A stretch of 64,000 nucleotides of DNA from Arenibacter certesii DSM 19833 (GTDB taxonomy: Bacteria > Bacteroidota > Bacteroidia > Flavobacteriales > Flavobacteriaceae), in assembly GCF_000429545.1 (NCBI RefSeq), contig NZ_AUCB01000003.1, positions 186,001 to 250,000 of the forward strand. The letters run 5' to 3'. Under the pieces are notes generated by a model that saw nothing but the letters and a program-made list of their open reading frames with translations, did not search any database and was not told the origin of the DNA. The position numbers and the translations under genes are program-made. This document shows, in pieces, positions 54,718-63,598 of this stretch. Positions within the stretch are counted from its first letter, which is position 1. Each line of letters begins with the position of its first letter.

Positions 54718-54725
54718 TAAATTTG
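54718..54725 (+). promoter_or_regulatory. -7 promoter box for the candidate small RNA
   Basis: TAAATTTG is an exact TAnnTTTG box, 93 nt after the HPPD start of the gap's centre and just ahead of the first hairpin at 54731. No clear TTG is seen at the -33 position. Confidence 0.5.
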
Positions 54726-54830
54726 TTCTCGCAAGGGGTGGTTCCCTTGCAACTTTAAGTATTGGTTTTTCATAATTTAAAGTTTGGTTGGTTATTTAGG
54801 AAAGCCCAGTTTTACGACTGGGCTTTTTTT
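54726..54830 (+). ncRNA. Candidate small structured RNA (three hairpins, own promoter and terminator)
   Basis: Between HPPD and the DUF3108 gene. It starts near 54728 if transcription follows the TAAATTTG box. Hairpin 1 is GCAAGGG (54731-54737) with CCCTTGC (54744-54750). Hairpin 2 is AACTTTAA (54751-54758) with TTAAAGTT (54777-54784). Hairpin 3 is the 10-bp terminator at 54801-54826 with a T run. There is no reading frame. The predicted transcript is about 100 nt. It could instead be a leftover of the HPPD 3' UTR. Its identity is unknown; Rfam families of Flavobacteria such as Flavo-1 should be compared. Confidence 0.5.
54801..54830 (+). terminator. Strong terminator after HPPD and the candidate small RNA
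   Basis: A perfect 10-bp stem (AAAGCCCAGT 54801-54810, ACTGGGCTTT 54817-54826), 6-nt loop and T run to 54830. Confidence 0.92.
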
Positions 54831-54922
54831 ATGGACAATACTTTGGAATAATTCTTGTTTAGGTAAGTAAAGAATAAAGCCGCAATTCAAAGGTTTTTAT
54901 TAATTTTACAACATTGAAGAAT

Positions 54923-55753
54923 ATGAAAAAGATAACTGTTATCCTATTATTAATATTTGGGCTTTCCTTAAATTCCCAAAGTCATCCTTCTCAGGATTGG
55001 GCTACCGATCCAATCTCAGAGGCAAAGAAGGACAAAGTATCTGCATTTGATCCTGGGGAGTGGCTAAAATTCCGCATCCACTACGGTTTTTTAAATGCGA
55101 GCTATGCCACCCTACACGTTACATCAAAGGATTTTAATGGGATTCCCGTTTACCACGTTGTTGGTAATGGACAAACTACAGGCTTTGCAAGTATCTTTTT
55201 TAAGGTAGATGATACCTATGAAAGTTATTTTGATAAGCGAGATGGCAGGCCCTATAAATTTATTCGAAAAATAAATGAAGGCGGTTATACCAAGGATGTT
55301 GAGGTTAACTTTGATTATGACGCTAACATTGCGGTTTTAAAAGACAAAAAGAACGATAAAAATTATAAGTTTACTATCCAAGAGGGTATCCAAGACTTGG
55401 TTTCCGCTTTTTATTATATTCGGAATACGTACGACTTTGAGGATTTAATAGTTGGGGAGAGTATTAAGCTGGATGTCCTATATGATGATGATGGGGTATT
55501 TAACTTTAAGCTTAAGTATTTAGGCAAAGAAGTTTTGAAAACCAAATACGGTAAAGTTGAGAGTTTAAAGTTTAGACCCTATGTTCAATCGGGAAGAGTC
55601 TTTAAGGAGCAGGAGAGCTTAACGCTATGGGTTTCAAATGACGATAATAAGATTCCGGTACGTATTCAGGCAGATTTAAGGGTTGGAGCTATTAAAGCAG
55701 ATCTAGACGGGTACAATGGACTGAAACATCAATTTAAAATAATAATGGATTAA
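54923..55753 (+). CDS. DUF3108 secreted protein
   Basis: A 276-residue protein with a signal peptide (MKKITVILLLIFGLSLNSQ). I use the ATG at 54923, not the TTG three codons upstream. The mature part is the DUF3108 domain: an early AFDPGEWLKFRIHYGFLNASYATLHV, then YKFTIQEGIQDLVSAFYYIRNTYDF and a late RPYVQSGRVFKEQESLTLWVSNDDNKIPVRIQADL. These beta-rich, probably envelope proteins have no known activity. It is first in a tight operon: kynA begins 1 nt after its stop. Confidence 0.9.
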   Translation: MKKITVILLLIFGLSLNSQSHPSQDWATDPISEAKKDKVSAFDPGEWLKFRIHYGFLNASYATLHVTSKDFNGIPVYHVVGNGQTTGFASIFFKVDDTYESYFDKRDGRPYKFIRKINEGGYTKDVEVNFDYDANIAVLKDKKNDKNYKFTIQEGIQDLVSAFYYIRNTYDFEDLIVGESIKLDVLYDDDGVFNFKLKYLGKEVLKTKYGKVESLKFRPYVQSGRVFKEQESLTLWVSNDDNKIPVRIQADLRVGAIKADLDGYNGLKHQFKIIMD

Positions 55754-55754
55754 T

Positions 55755-56729
55755 ATGAATAAAGATCATATAGATTCCCAGATTTCCAAATTAGAAGAAA
55801 AGTACAAGGATTCCGGGCAAGATCTTAGTTCTTATTTAGATGGTTTGCTGTATCAGCGGTACTTAACTTATTGGGACTATATTAATTTGGATACGCTGCT
55901 TAGTATTCAAGTGCCTAGGACGCATTTCCCTGACGAGGAAATATTTATAATGTACCACCAGATTACCGAGCTTTATTTCAAACTTATTCTGCACGAACAA
56001 AAACAATTAGTAGATGATAAATCCCAAGATGTGGATTTTTTCATTGAAAAGGCCAATCGTATAAATAGCTATTATCAGGTGTTGATTTCCTCTTTCAGCG
56101 TCATGATTAAGGGGATGCAACGGGAACAATTTATGCAATATAGAATGGCGTTATTGCCTGCTAGTGGATTCCAGTCTGCTCAGTACAGGATGATAGAACT
56201 CTACGCGACCTCCATGGAGAATTTGGTTCATTATTCCGAACGTGATAATTTTTCGTCCCATGATAGCATTGAGGAACTCTATGAGAATATCTATTGGAAA
56301 AAAGGTGCTACGGACAAAACCACAGGAGAAAAAACCCTTACTCTAAAGCAATTTGAATACCGTTATACCCCAAGATTGATTAGGATAGCCAAACAAGTGC
56401 AAAACAATACAATTTATAATAAATACCAAAAGCTCCCACAAGAAGCCAAGGATAATAAAACCTTAATTGATGCGTTAAAAGCATTGGATATAAATGCGAA
56501 TGTAAATTGGCCTTTAATGCATATGGGGTCTGCTTATCGCTATCTTACCAAAGATGATACCCAAATTGAAGCTACTGGAGGGACTAATTGGAAGCAATAT
56601 TTGCCTCCAAGTTTCCAGAAAGTGATATTTTTTCCAGAATTATATTCAAAACAAGAGTTAAATAATTGGGGAAAACAATGGGTAGACCATATCTTTAACC
56701 CAGAAAAAGTAAAAAGTAACGATGAGTAA
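55755..56729 (+). CDS. kynA: Tryptophan 2,3-dioxygenase
   Basis: A 324-residue haem enzyme that opens tryptophan to N-formylkynurenine, the first step of the kynurenine pathway. The active-site H68 lies in MYHQITELYFKLILHE (66-81), the substrate-carboxylate arginine is probably R130 (QYRMALLPASGFQSAQYR), and the proximal haem histidine is H256 (MHMGSAYRYL). It is somewhat longer than proteobacterial forms (about 280-300), with the extra in 180-200 and 268-283. It sits inside an operon with DUF3108, an M23 lipoprotein and pgi. Kynurenine formamidase is not in the window. Confidence 0.96.
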   Translation: MNKDHIDSQISKLEEKYKDSGQDLSSYLDGLLYQRYLTYWDYINLDTLLSIQVPRTHFPDEEIFIMYHQITELYFKLILHEQKQLVDDKSQDVDFFIEKANRINSYYQVLISSFSVMIKGMQREQFMQYRMALLPASGFQSAQYRMIELYATSMENLVHYSERDNFSSHDSIEELYENIYWKKGATDKTTGEKTLTLKQFEYRYTPRLIRIAKQVQNNTIYNKYQKLPQEAKDNKTLIDALKALDINANVNWPLMHMGSAYRYLTKDDTQIEATGGTNWKQYLPPSFQKVIFFPELYSKQELNNWGKQWVDHIFNPEKVKSNDE

Positions 56730-57990
56730 GTATTGGTCCCTAGTTTTTAGTTTAGTATTGATTGTTTCCTGCAAAGAAAAGAAGGCGGAAACAGATGACC
56801 TAGTAGAATTGGTCACCATTGAGAAGCCAGTGGTGATAGAAGAGTTTGGATTTAATTTAAATGATTTTGAGGTTCTAAGGGATACGGTTAGAAAAGGGGA
56901 TATTTTTGGCGAGATATTGCTAAGAAATAAAGTAGATTACCCTAAAATAGCCGCTATAACTGAAAATTATAAGGATACTTTTGATGTCCGTAAGTTTAAT
57001 GTAGGGAAACCATACTTAATCTTAAAATCCAAGGACACGATCAATACGGCCCAAGTTTTTATTTACCAAAACGATCCTATTAATTACACTGTCGTTGATT
57101 TACGGGATAGTGTGGTGGCCTATAAGAAAAAGCAAAAGGTAAAATATGTAGAGCGTGAAGCTTCTGGGATAATAGAGACCTCTCTGTCCGAAGCTATTTT
57201 GGCGCAGGGTATAGATTATAACATAACTAATAATTTATCCGAAATTTATGCCTGGAACATAGACTTCTTTAGACTGCAAAAAGGGGATAAGTTTAAGGTT
57301 ATCTACAAAGAGAAATATATTAACGATACCATTTATGCCGGTGCAGGGAAAATTGAATCTGCTTATTTTGAACATAACGGAGAACCGTTTTATGCATTTA
57401 ACTTTGTTACAGATTCCGTACACGGTATAAGTGAGTATTATGATCAAGAGGCAAAGAACCTAAGACGGGCCTTTTTGCGTTCTCCGGTAGAATTTAGTAG
57501 GATTTCCTCTAGGTACAACCTAAATAGAAGAATCGCCTATTATGGTTATAAAGTGAGGCCACATAAAGGGACAGACTATGCCGCACCTATAGGTACTCCT
57601 ATTAGGGCCACAGCAAGTGGTACAGTTGAAGAATCTACTAGAAAGGGAGGTAATGGCAAGTATGTGAAAATAAAGCATAACGGGACTTATAGTACCCAGT
57701 ATCTTCATATGAAGGCTCAAAATGTAAAGAAAGGCCAATTTGTTAAGCAGGGAGATGTTATTGGATGGATCGGGATGACCGGGAATACCAGTGGTCCCCA
57801 CGTTTGTTATCGCTTTTGGAAAAATGGACAACAGGTTGATCCATTACGAGAAAAATTACCTACAGCAGATCCTATTGCCGATAGTTTAAAAACACAATAC
57901 TTAGATTACATAGCTCCTTTTAAGGACAAGTTAGACTGTATTGAATTCATGATGCTTCCAGATGAAGATCTACTAACATTAAATAATTAA
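56722..57990 (+). CDS. M23-family peptidase lipoprotein (LytM domain with HxC in place of HxH)
   Basis: A 422-residue lipoprotein (lipobox IVSC, C17) of the M23/LytM type. A long N-terminal part (about 20-260) of unknown fold, possibly OapA/LysM-like, precedes the peptidase domain. Zinc site: H281 and D285 in HKGTDYAAP, then H360 in [10 protein letters not shown]. The residue two after H360, normally the histidine that binds zinc, is C362. I recall HVC as common in Bacteroidota M23 proteins, so it is probably a lineage variant and may still bind metal. It may cut peptidoglycan peptides or serve as an amidase activator. It overlaps kynA by 8 nt. Confidence 0.88.
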   Translation: MSKYWSLVFSLVLIVSCKEKKAETDDLVELVTIEKPVVIEEFGFNLNDFEVLRDTVRKGDIFGEILLRNKVDYPKIAAITENYKDTFDVRKFNVGKPYLILKSKDTINTAQVFIYQNDPINYTVVDLRDSVVAYKKKQKVKYVEREASGIIETSLSEAILAQGIDYNITNNLSEIYAWNIDFFRLQKGDKFKVIYKEKYINDTIYAGAGKIESAYFEHNGEPFYAFNFVTDSVHGISEYYDQEAKNLRRAFLRSPVEFSRISSRYNLNRRIAYYGYKVRPHKGTDYAAPIGTPIRATASGTVEESTRKGGNGKYVKIKHNGTYSTQYLHMKAQNVKKGQFVKQGDVIGWIGMTGNTSGPHVCYRFWKNGQQVDPLREKLPTADPIADSLKTQYLDYIAPFKDKLDCIEFMMLPDEDLLTLNN

Positions 57991-57991
57991 T

Positions 57992-59629
57992 ATGGCTATA
58001 AGGCATAGTAATCCTAGTGAAACCAGCGCTTGGAAAAAATTATCATCTCACTTTAAGGAAAATTCAAATAAAACTATAAGGCAATTCTTTTCATCAAATC
58101 CGGATAGGGCCAAGGAATTCACCATAACTTGGAATGATTTTACACTGGACTATTCTAAAAATAGGATTTCTGAGGAAACTAGGGAGTTACTTTTGCAACT
58201 TGCCAAGGAAGTGGATCTGCAAAGTGCTATCAGTGATCAATATAATGGGAAACGCATTAATGAAACCGAAGGTAGGGCAGTATTGCATACAGCCTTACGG
58301 GCAAAAGAATCTGATGTTATAAAGGTAGATGGGAAAAATATAGTTCCTGAAGTGTATGCGGTTAGAAAGAGAATGCAGCAATTTTCCGATTCTATAATTT
58401 CAGGGACTGCAAAAGGGTATACTGGCAAAGCCTTTACCGATGTTGTAAATATAGGTATTGGTGGATCTGACCTAGGTCCTGAAATGGTCGTAAAAGCCCT
58501 TAAATACTATGGTAACCATCTTAAAATGCATTTTGTTAGCAATGTTGATGGAGATCATGTGCACGAAACCTTAAAGGAATTAGATCCGGAAACCACCCTG
58601 TTTATAGTGGTATCCAAGACTTTTACTACCCAAGAGACGTTAACCAACGCTACTACCGTAAAAAAATGGTTCTTAAAATCTGCAAAGCAAGAAGATGTGG
58701 CGAAGCATTTTGCCGCGGTATCTACCAATACGGAAAAAATAGCCGAGTTTGGAATAGCGTCAGAGAATGTATTTCCGATGTGGAACTGGGTGGGAGGGCG
58801 TTTCTCTCTATGGAGTGCGGTAGGTCTTTCTATATGTCTAGCGGTAGGATATGCGCATTTTAGTGGTCTTTTGGATGGTGCCAATGAAATGGATACACAT
58901 TTTAAAACCGCTGATTTTGACCAGAATATGCCGGTTATCCTAGCGTTGCTCAGTGTGTGGTACAATAACTTTTATGGAGCCGAAACAGAAGCCGTTATAC
59001 CTTACTCGCAATACCTGTCTCGTTTTTCAGCTTACCTGCAGCAAGGGGTTATGGAAAGTAATGGAAAAAGTGTGGACAGGAATGGAGATAAAGTAGATTA
59101 TCAAACCGGTACTATTATTTGGGGTGAACCAGGAACAAATTCACAACACGCGTTTTTTCAATTAATACATCAAGGGACTAAACTGATTCCTGCCGATTTT
59201 ATTGGTTTTAAGGACTCTTTATATGGAGATAAGGATCATCATAATAAATTGATGGCCAACTTCTTTGCCCAAACAAAGGCACTTATGAGAGGTAAGTCGG
59301 CCGAGGTTGTGCAAGAAGAGCTTAAAAATCAGAACAACGGGGAGACCGCTGTAAAGTCTATTGTACCTTTTAAGGTATTTGAAGGGAACAAGCCTACAAA
59401 TACCCTGCTTATTGATAAACTGACCCCAAATTCACTTGGGGCTCTTATAGCCTTATATGAGCATAAAATATATGTACAAGGGGTAATTTGGAACATTTTT
59501 TGTTATGACCAGTGGGGTGTAGAATTAGGTAAGGAACTGGCAACCGCAGTTTTAAATGATATAAATGGTGAAAATGTTGCGGATCACGATGGATCTACGT
59601 TAAATCTTTTGGGTTTATATAAAAATTAA
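57992..59629 (+). CDS. pgi: Glucose-6-phosphate isomerase
   Basis: A 545-residue cytosolic enzyme interconverting glucose-6-phosphate and fructose-6-phosphate. Family motifs are the phosphate-binding [12 protein letters not shown] (about 151-162), [20 protein letters not shown] (about 376-395), and the signature [20 protein letters not shown]. It starts 1 nt after the stop of the M23 gene, so it is the last member of the DUF3108-kynA-M23-pgi operon. Length is normal. The link of central carbon metabolism with tryptophan and wall genes is probably historical. Confidence 0.96.
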   Translation: MAIRHSNPSETSAWKKLSSHFKENSNKTIRQFFSSNPDRAKEFTITWNDFTLDYSKNRISEETRELLLQLAKEVDLQSAISDQYNGKRINETEGRAVLHTALRAKESDVIKVDGKNIVPEVYAVRKRMQQFSDSIISGTAKGYTGKAFTDVVNIGIGGSDLGPEMVVKALKYYGNHLKMHFVSNVDGDHVHETLKELDPETTLFIVVSKTFTTQETLTNATTVKKWFLKSAKQEDVAKHFAAVSTNTEKIAEFGIASENVFPMWNWVGGRFSLWSAVGLSICLAVGYAHFSGLLDGANEMDTHFKTADFDQNMPVILALLSVWYNNFYGAETEAVIPYSQYLSRFSAYLQQGVMESNGKSVDRNGDKVDYQTGTIIWGEPGTNSQHAFFQLIHQGTKLIPADFIGFKDSLYGDKDHHNKLMANFFAQTKALMRGKSAEVVQEELKNQNNGETAVKSIVPFKVFEGNKPTNTLLIDKLTPNSLGALIALYEHKIYVQGVIWNIFCYDQWGVELGKELATAVLNDINGENVADHDGSTLNLLGLYKN

Positions 59630-59703
59630 TCGTTAAGTACTGCGTTTTTCGCTAATCGTCAGTAACTTATTGTTTACTACATTTCCTACTTGAGTTTTTT
59701 TGT

Positions 59704-59767
59704 TAAATTTGCGCCAACTAATTTAACATTGTATTAATGTACCGTTGCAAAAAAAATAACAATTTTG
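59704..59767 (+). promoter_or_regulatory. Tandem near-duplicate promoter boxes upstream of the TonB receptor
   Basis: TAAATTTG at 59704-59711 followed by CGCC and a TAATT stretch. A near copy 56 bp downstream (CAATTTTG at 59760-59767) is again followed by CGCC and TAATT. The first is an exact TAnnTTTG, the second one mismatch. No TTG lies at 19-20 nt from either. Confidence 0.5.
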
Positions 59768-59801
59768 CGCCGCTAATTAAAAACTCTTTAACTTAAGAAG
59801 G

Positions 59802-62417
59802 ATGAAAAAAATTTACCTGGTTTTTGCTCTGCTTTTAAGCTCGGCGATTGGATTTTCACAAGGAACAATTACTGGTTCTGTGCTAGACGGTGACTTAGGT
59901 GGACCGTTGCCTGGGGCAAACGTTATGGTTCAAGGGACTACAACTGGTGTTGCAGCAGATTTTGACGGGAAATTTAGTATCGAAGTTCCTCAAAATACAG
60001 GAACGCTAGTAATTTCGTACATCGGATTTGTAAGTAAAAAGATCAACTTTACTAAAACAGGTAATATTGGTTCCATCACTTTAATGCCCGATGCAGAGGA
60101 GTTAGAGGGCGTTGTTATTATTGGTTCGGGTATTATAGATTTGGCTAAGGACAGACAAACCCCGATCGCAGTCTCTACTATTAAAGCTGCTGATATAGCA
60201 CTTAAAGGTGGGAATTTAGAATTTCCGGAATTGTTAAAATCGACCCCATCAGTATATACTTCAAGGAGTGGTGGTGGATTTGGAGACTCAAGAATCCAAG
60301 TTCGTGGTTTTGACCAATCCAATACAGCATTCTTATTAAACGGTCAGCCGATTAATGGAATGGAAGATGGTAAAATGTACTGGTCTAACTGGCAAGGAGT
60401 AACAGATGTTGCGAATGCCGTTCAGGTACAAAGAGGATTAGGTTCTTCTAAGTTGGCTATTTCCTCTGTTGGGGGTACTATAAACATTGTTACTAAAACA
60501 GTAGACTCTAAAGAAGGAGGATTTGTACAAACCATGGTAGGTAATGATAACTACTTAAAAACATCTGCTTACTATTCTACTGGCTTAAGTAAAAAAGGAT
60601 GGGCTTTTTCTACACTTTTAGGTCATTGGCAAGGGGACGGTTATAACGATTATATGTCTGGAAATGGTCAGACTTACTTTTTTTCTGTAGGATATGTGCC
60701 TAATGAGAATCATACCTTTAACTTTTTAGTTACTGGTGCTCCACAAATTCACGATCAGAGAAATAGGTATACCATCGCTACCCTTTTGGAAAAGGGAAAA
60801 AGGTATAATGATCAGTGGGGCTATTTAAATGGTGAGTTCATGAATACTTCAGGAAATTATTACCATAAACCAATAGCCAACTTAAGCTGGGATTGGAAAA
60901 TGAGCGATAGATCAGAATTGTCTACTGTACTTTATGCATCTTACGGTAGAGGAGGATCCATTGGTCTTAGAAGCTACGGTTCACAAGGAGAAGATAATTT
61001 TGACTTAACAGGTCAATACAGATATAATAGATCCCGCCCATTAAACACAAATGGTTTAATTGTTGGGGAGAGAAGAGCTGACAACCGACAGGCAGATATT
61101 TTAAGATCTAGTGTTAACGAGCATAGATGGTTTGGGATCGTTACCAACTTTAATCATCAAATAAACGATGTATTAAGTTTTAACGTTGGTTTCGACGGAA
61201 GATCTTATCACGGAGAGCATTTTAGAAGAGTAGTAGATTTCTTAGGTCTCGATGGATGGGATGATGATACCAATAACGAACAGTTAGGATCAGACTACGT
61301 GATTACGCAATCTTATAGCGCCAATCCTTGGAAAGCAACTTTCCACAATACGCCAAGAGATCAAAGGCTTGGGTATGATAACCCAGAAGACATCCGCTAC
61401 CTAGGTGGTTTTACTCAATTGGAATACGCGGGAGAAAAGCTATCTGCTTTTATACAGGGTGCTGTATCAACCCAGTCTAACCAGAGATTTGATTACTTTA
61501 ATTATGCTAAAGGAAACGAAGCATCAGAAAAAGTAACGAACACAGGTTTTAATGTTAAAACTGGTGCCAATTATAACTTTAACGCACAACATAATCTTTT
61601 TGTAAACGCTGGTCACTATTCGCGTCAGCCTTACCAAGATAATATGTTCCTTAATTTCAGAAATGATGTAAACCCATTATTGACCAATGAGAAAATCACT
61701 GGTTTTGAAGCGGGATACGGTTTTAGAAGCAGCGTTTTTGCAGCTAATGTAAATGCTTACCACACTACATGGGATGACAGGGTAGTAAGTGGTAGCTTAA
61801 GTTCTGGAGAAGGATTTTATCAGTTTGAAGGAGTAAAACAGGTGCATAGTGGAGTTGAAGTTGATTTCACTTTAAGACCAACTGATAACTTACAGTTTAG
61901 AGGTTATACTTCTATTGGTAATTGGGAATATGATGGAGATGCTAGTCAGACTGTTTATGATGACAATCAAAATGTAGTGGCAGCAGGAGATCCGTTATAC
62001 CTAAATGGTGTTAAAGTGGGCGACGCAGCGCAGTTTACTTACGGTTTTGGTGGGAAATATGAATTTGTAAAAGGTATTAGTATCGATGCAGATTTTAACC
62101 AATACGATAATCTTTATGCTGGATTCTTGCCTACGGATAATGAATTTAAAACTCCGGATAATAGAGGTTCAGTAAAATTGCCTTCTTACGGATTGTTGGA
62201 TGCTGGATTAACCTTCGATTGGAAAGTTAACCAAACGTACGATCTGGTATTTAGAGTGAACATGAATAACGTTCTTGATGAGGAGTATATTTCTGAATCG
62301 TTGAACAACAAACATGCAGAAGCTGGTGATGTAACTTATAAAGGCGTTAATGTTGCCAACCAAGCCTATTTTGGTTTTGGTAGAACTTGGAACGCTAGTA
62401 TCCGTTTAAAGTTTTAA
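59802..62417 (+). CDS. TonB-dependent receptor (CarboxypepD_reg-like N-terminal domain)
   Basis: An 871-residue outer-membrane receptor. It has a signal peptide (MKKIYLVFALLLSSAIGFSQ) and a CarboxypepD_reg-like domain at about 22-105 (TGSVLDGDLGGPLPGANVMV ... YIGFVSKKI). The plug at about 120-230 has SRIQVRGFDQSNTAFLLNGQPING and KLAISSVGGTINIVTK. The barrel ends with ASIRLKF, a terminal phenylalanine. No SusD partner or glycoside hydrolase is adjacent, so this is not a classical SusC in a polysaccharide locus; ligand unknown. It is monocistronic, with tandem promoter boxes and a strong terminator. Confidence 0.95.
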   Translation: MKKIYLVFALLLSSAIGFSQGTITGSVLDGDLGGPLPGANVMVQGTTTGVAADFDGKFSIEVPQNTGTLVISYIGFVSKKINFTKTGNIGSITLMPDAEELEGVVIIGSGIIDLAKDRQTPIAVSTIKAADIALKGGNLEFPELLKSTPSVYTSRSGGGFGDSRIQVRGFDQSNTAFLLNGQPINGMEDGKMYWSNWQGVTDVANAVQVQRGLGSSKLAISSVGGTINIVTKTVDSKEGGFVQTMVGNDNYLKTSAYYSTGLSKKGWAFSTLLGHWQGDGYNDYMSGNGQTYFFSVGYVPNENHTFNFLVTGAPQIHDQRNRYTIATLLEKGKRYNDQWGYLNGEFMNTSGNYYHKPIANLSWDWKMSDRSELSTVLYASYGRGGSIGLRSYGSQGEDNFDLTGQYRYNRSRPLNTNGLIVGERRADNRQADILRSSVNEHRWFGIVTNFNHQINDVLSFNVGFDGRSYHGEHFRRVVDFLGLDGWDDDTNNEQLGSDYVITQSYSANPWKATFHNTPRDQRLGYDNPEDIRYLGGFTQLEYAGEKLSAFIQGAVSTQSNQRFDYFNYAKGNEASEKVTNTGFNVKTGANYNFNAQHNLFVNAGHYSRQPYQDNMFLNFRNDVNPLLTNEKITGFEAGYGFRSSVFAANVNAYHTTWDDRVVSGSLSSGEGFYQFEGVKQVHSGVEVDFTLRPTDNLQFRGYTSIGNWEYDGDASQTVYDDNQNVVAAGDPLYLNGVKVGDAAQFTYGFGGKYEFVKGISIDADFNQYDNLYAGFLPTDNEFKTPDNRGSVKLPSYGLLDAGLTFDWKVNQTYDLVFRVNMNNVLDEEYISESLNNKHAEAGDVTYKGVNVANQAYFGFGRTWNASIRLKF

Positions 62418-62438
62418 TTTAACTTTAAAAGAATTTTT

Positions 62439-62465
62439 AAACCCTGCCATTGGCAGGGTTTTTTT
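62439..62465 (+). terminator. Terminator after the TonB receptor
   Basis: A perfect 10-bp stem (AAACCCTGCC 62439-62448, GGCAGGGTTT 62452-62461), 3-nt loop and a T run. Confidence 0.92.
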
Positions 62466-62506
62466 ATACATAAAATTCAGTACATTTATAGCTTAAACTT
62501 ATATCT

Positions 62507-62947
62507 ATGTACGAAGCATTATTAAACTCACATTCTTATTTAGCCTACGTGGCTTTGGCTGTACTTTTTTTAGCGGTAGCTAATGCAATTATTGGATGGA
62601 CAGGGAAAAAGGACTTTACCTTGACCAAGGATTTTAGGATTAGCTTGTTTGCTATGATCTTGGCGCATTTACAACTATTAGTAGGTCTAATACTTTTCTT
62701 TGTTTCTCCTAAAGGATTAAATGCCATTCAAACATTAGGAATGGGAGGTTTAAGTTCCGCAGCTCGTTTAGTCGCTGTAGAACATCCTTTTATAAATATT
62801 ATTGCGCTTGTTTTTATTACCATTGGTTGGTCTAAGCATAAAAAAATATTAGAAGCCAAAGGAAAATTTAAAACAATTACCATTTTCTATGGTTTAGGTT
62901 TGATTCTTATTTTAAGTAGAATACCATGGGCACAATGGCTTAATTAG
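62507..62947 (+). CDS. Four-helix inner-membrane protein with conserved-looking histidines
   Basis: A 146-residue protein with four hydrophobic helices (about 10-30, 45-65, 92-108 and 123-139). Histidines lie at 9, 54, 93 and 111, near helix ends or inside helices, as in small b-type cytochromes. I do not know a function. Some homologues carry database names such as cytochrome b or, wrongly, ribosomal protein; neither is proved here. A box TACATTTA (62481-62488), one base off the -7 consensus, lies 19 nt upstream. The DUF1080 gene follows after 53 bp. Confidence 0.75.
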   Translation: MYEALLNSHSYLAYVALAVLFLAVANAIIGWTGKKDFTLTKDFRISLFAMILAHLQLLVGLILFFVSPKGLNAIQTLGMGGLSSAARLVAVEHPFINIIALVFITIGWSKHKKILEAKGKFKTITIFYGLGLILILSRIPWAQWLN

Positions 62948-63000
62948 TACGAAAGTATTTATTGCCATACAATTTTAATTTAGCTACCAATATCTTAACC

Positions 63001-63594
63001 ATGAAAAATTTATTTTCAATTCTATTTTCGTTTATGGCCGTGTCTATGATGGCCCAAGAAATATCATTATTTAATGGAAAAGACCTTAGCGGTTGGACCA
63101 TTCACGGCACTGAAAAGTGGTTTGTGGAAGATGGTTTATTAGTATGTGAGAGCGGTCCTGATAAAGGATACGGGTATCTAGTTACAGACAAGCATTATAA
63201 GGATTTTGACCTTACACTAGAGTTTAAGCAAGAAGCAGATGGTAATAGCGGGGTGTTTATTAGATCTACCGTTGACGGAACCACTGTAAGCGGATGGCAG
63301 GTAGAAGTAGCTCCTCCAGGACACAACACTGGAGGTGTGTACGAATCCTATGGTAGGGGCTGGTTAATTAAGCCAGATCCAGCCAAGGATAATGTGCTGA
63401 AAGAAGGGGAATGGAACACAATGAAAATTAGACTTTCTGGAGGTACCCTAGTGTCTTGGTTAAACGGTACTGAAATGGTAAGGATTACGGACAACAAAAT
63501 TGCGGAAGGCGAAGGTGCTATAGCGCTGCAGATACACGATGGTGGCGGAATTAGAGTAAAGTGGAGAAACATTAAGCTTTCCATACCACAATAA
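63001..63594 (+). CDS. DUF1080 (3-keto-disaccharide hydrolase-like) secreted protein
   Basis: A 197-residue secreted protein. I use the ATG at 63001, which gives the signal peptide MKNLFSILFSFMAVSMMAQ; the frame is open to a TTG 13 codons upstream. The mature part is a single DUF1080 jelly-roll: LFNGKDLSGWTIHGTEKWFVEDGLLVCE, then FDLTLEFKQEADGNSGVFIRS and GEWNTMKIRLSGG...LNGTEM, with GAIALQIHDGGGIRVKWRNI at the end. This lectin-like fold is called 3-keto-disaccharide hydrolase in databases. Some members act on 3-keto-glycosides, others only bind sugars. Confidence 0.9.
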   Translation: MKNLFSILFSFMAVSMMAQEISLFNGKDLSGWTIHGTEKWFVEDGLLVCESGPDKGYGYLVTDKHYKDFDLTLEFKQEADGNSGVFIRSTVDGTTVSGWQVEVAPPGHNTGGVYESYGRGWLIKPDPAKDNVLKEGEWNTMKIRLSGGTLVSWLNGTEMVRITDNKIAEGEGAIALQIHDGGGIRVKWRNIKLSIPQ

Positions 63595-63598
63595 TAAA

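Noticed and set aside
59802-63594. Polysaccharide utilisation locus around the second TonB receptor
   Set aside because: No SusD, glycoside hydrolase or sigma/anti-sigma pair is adjacent; the DUF1080 protein alone does not make one.
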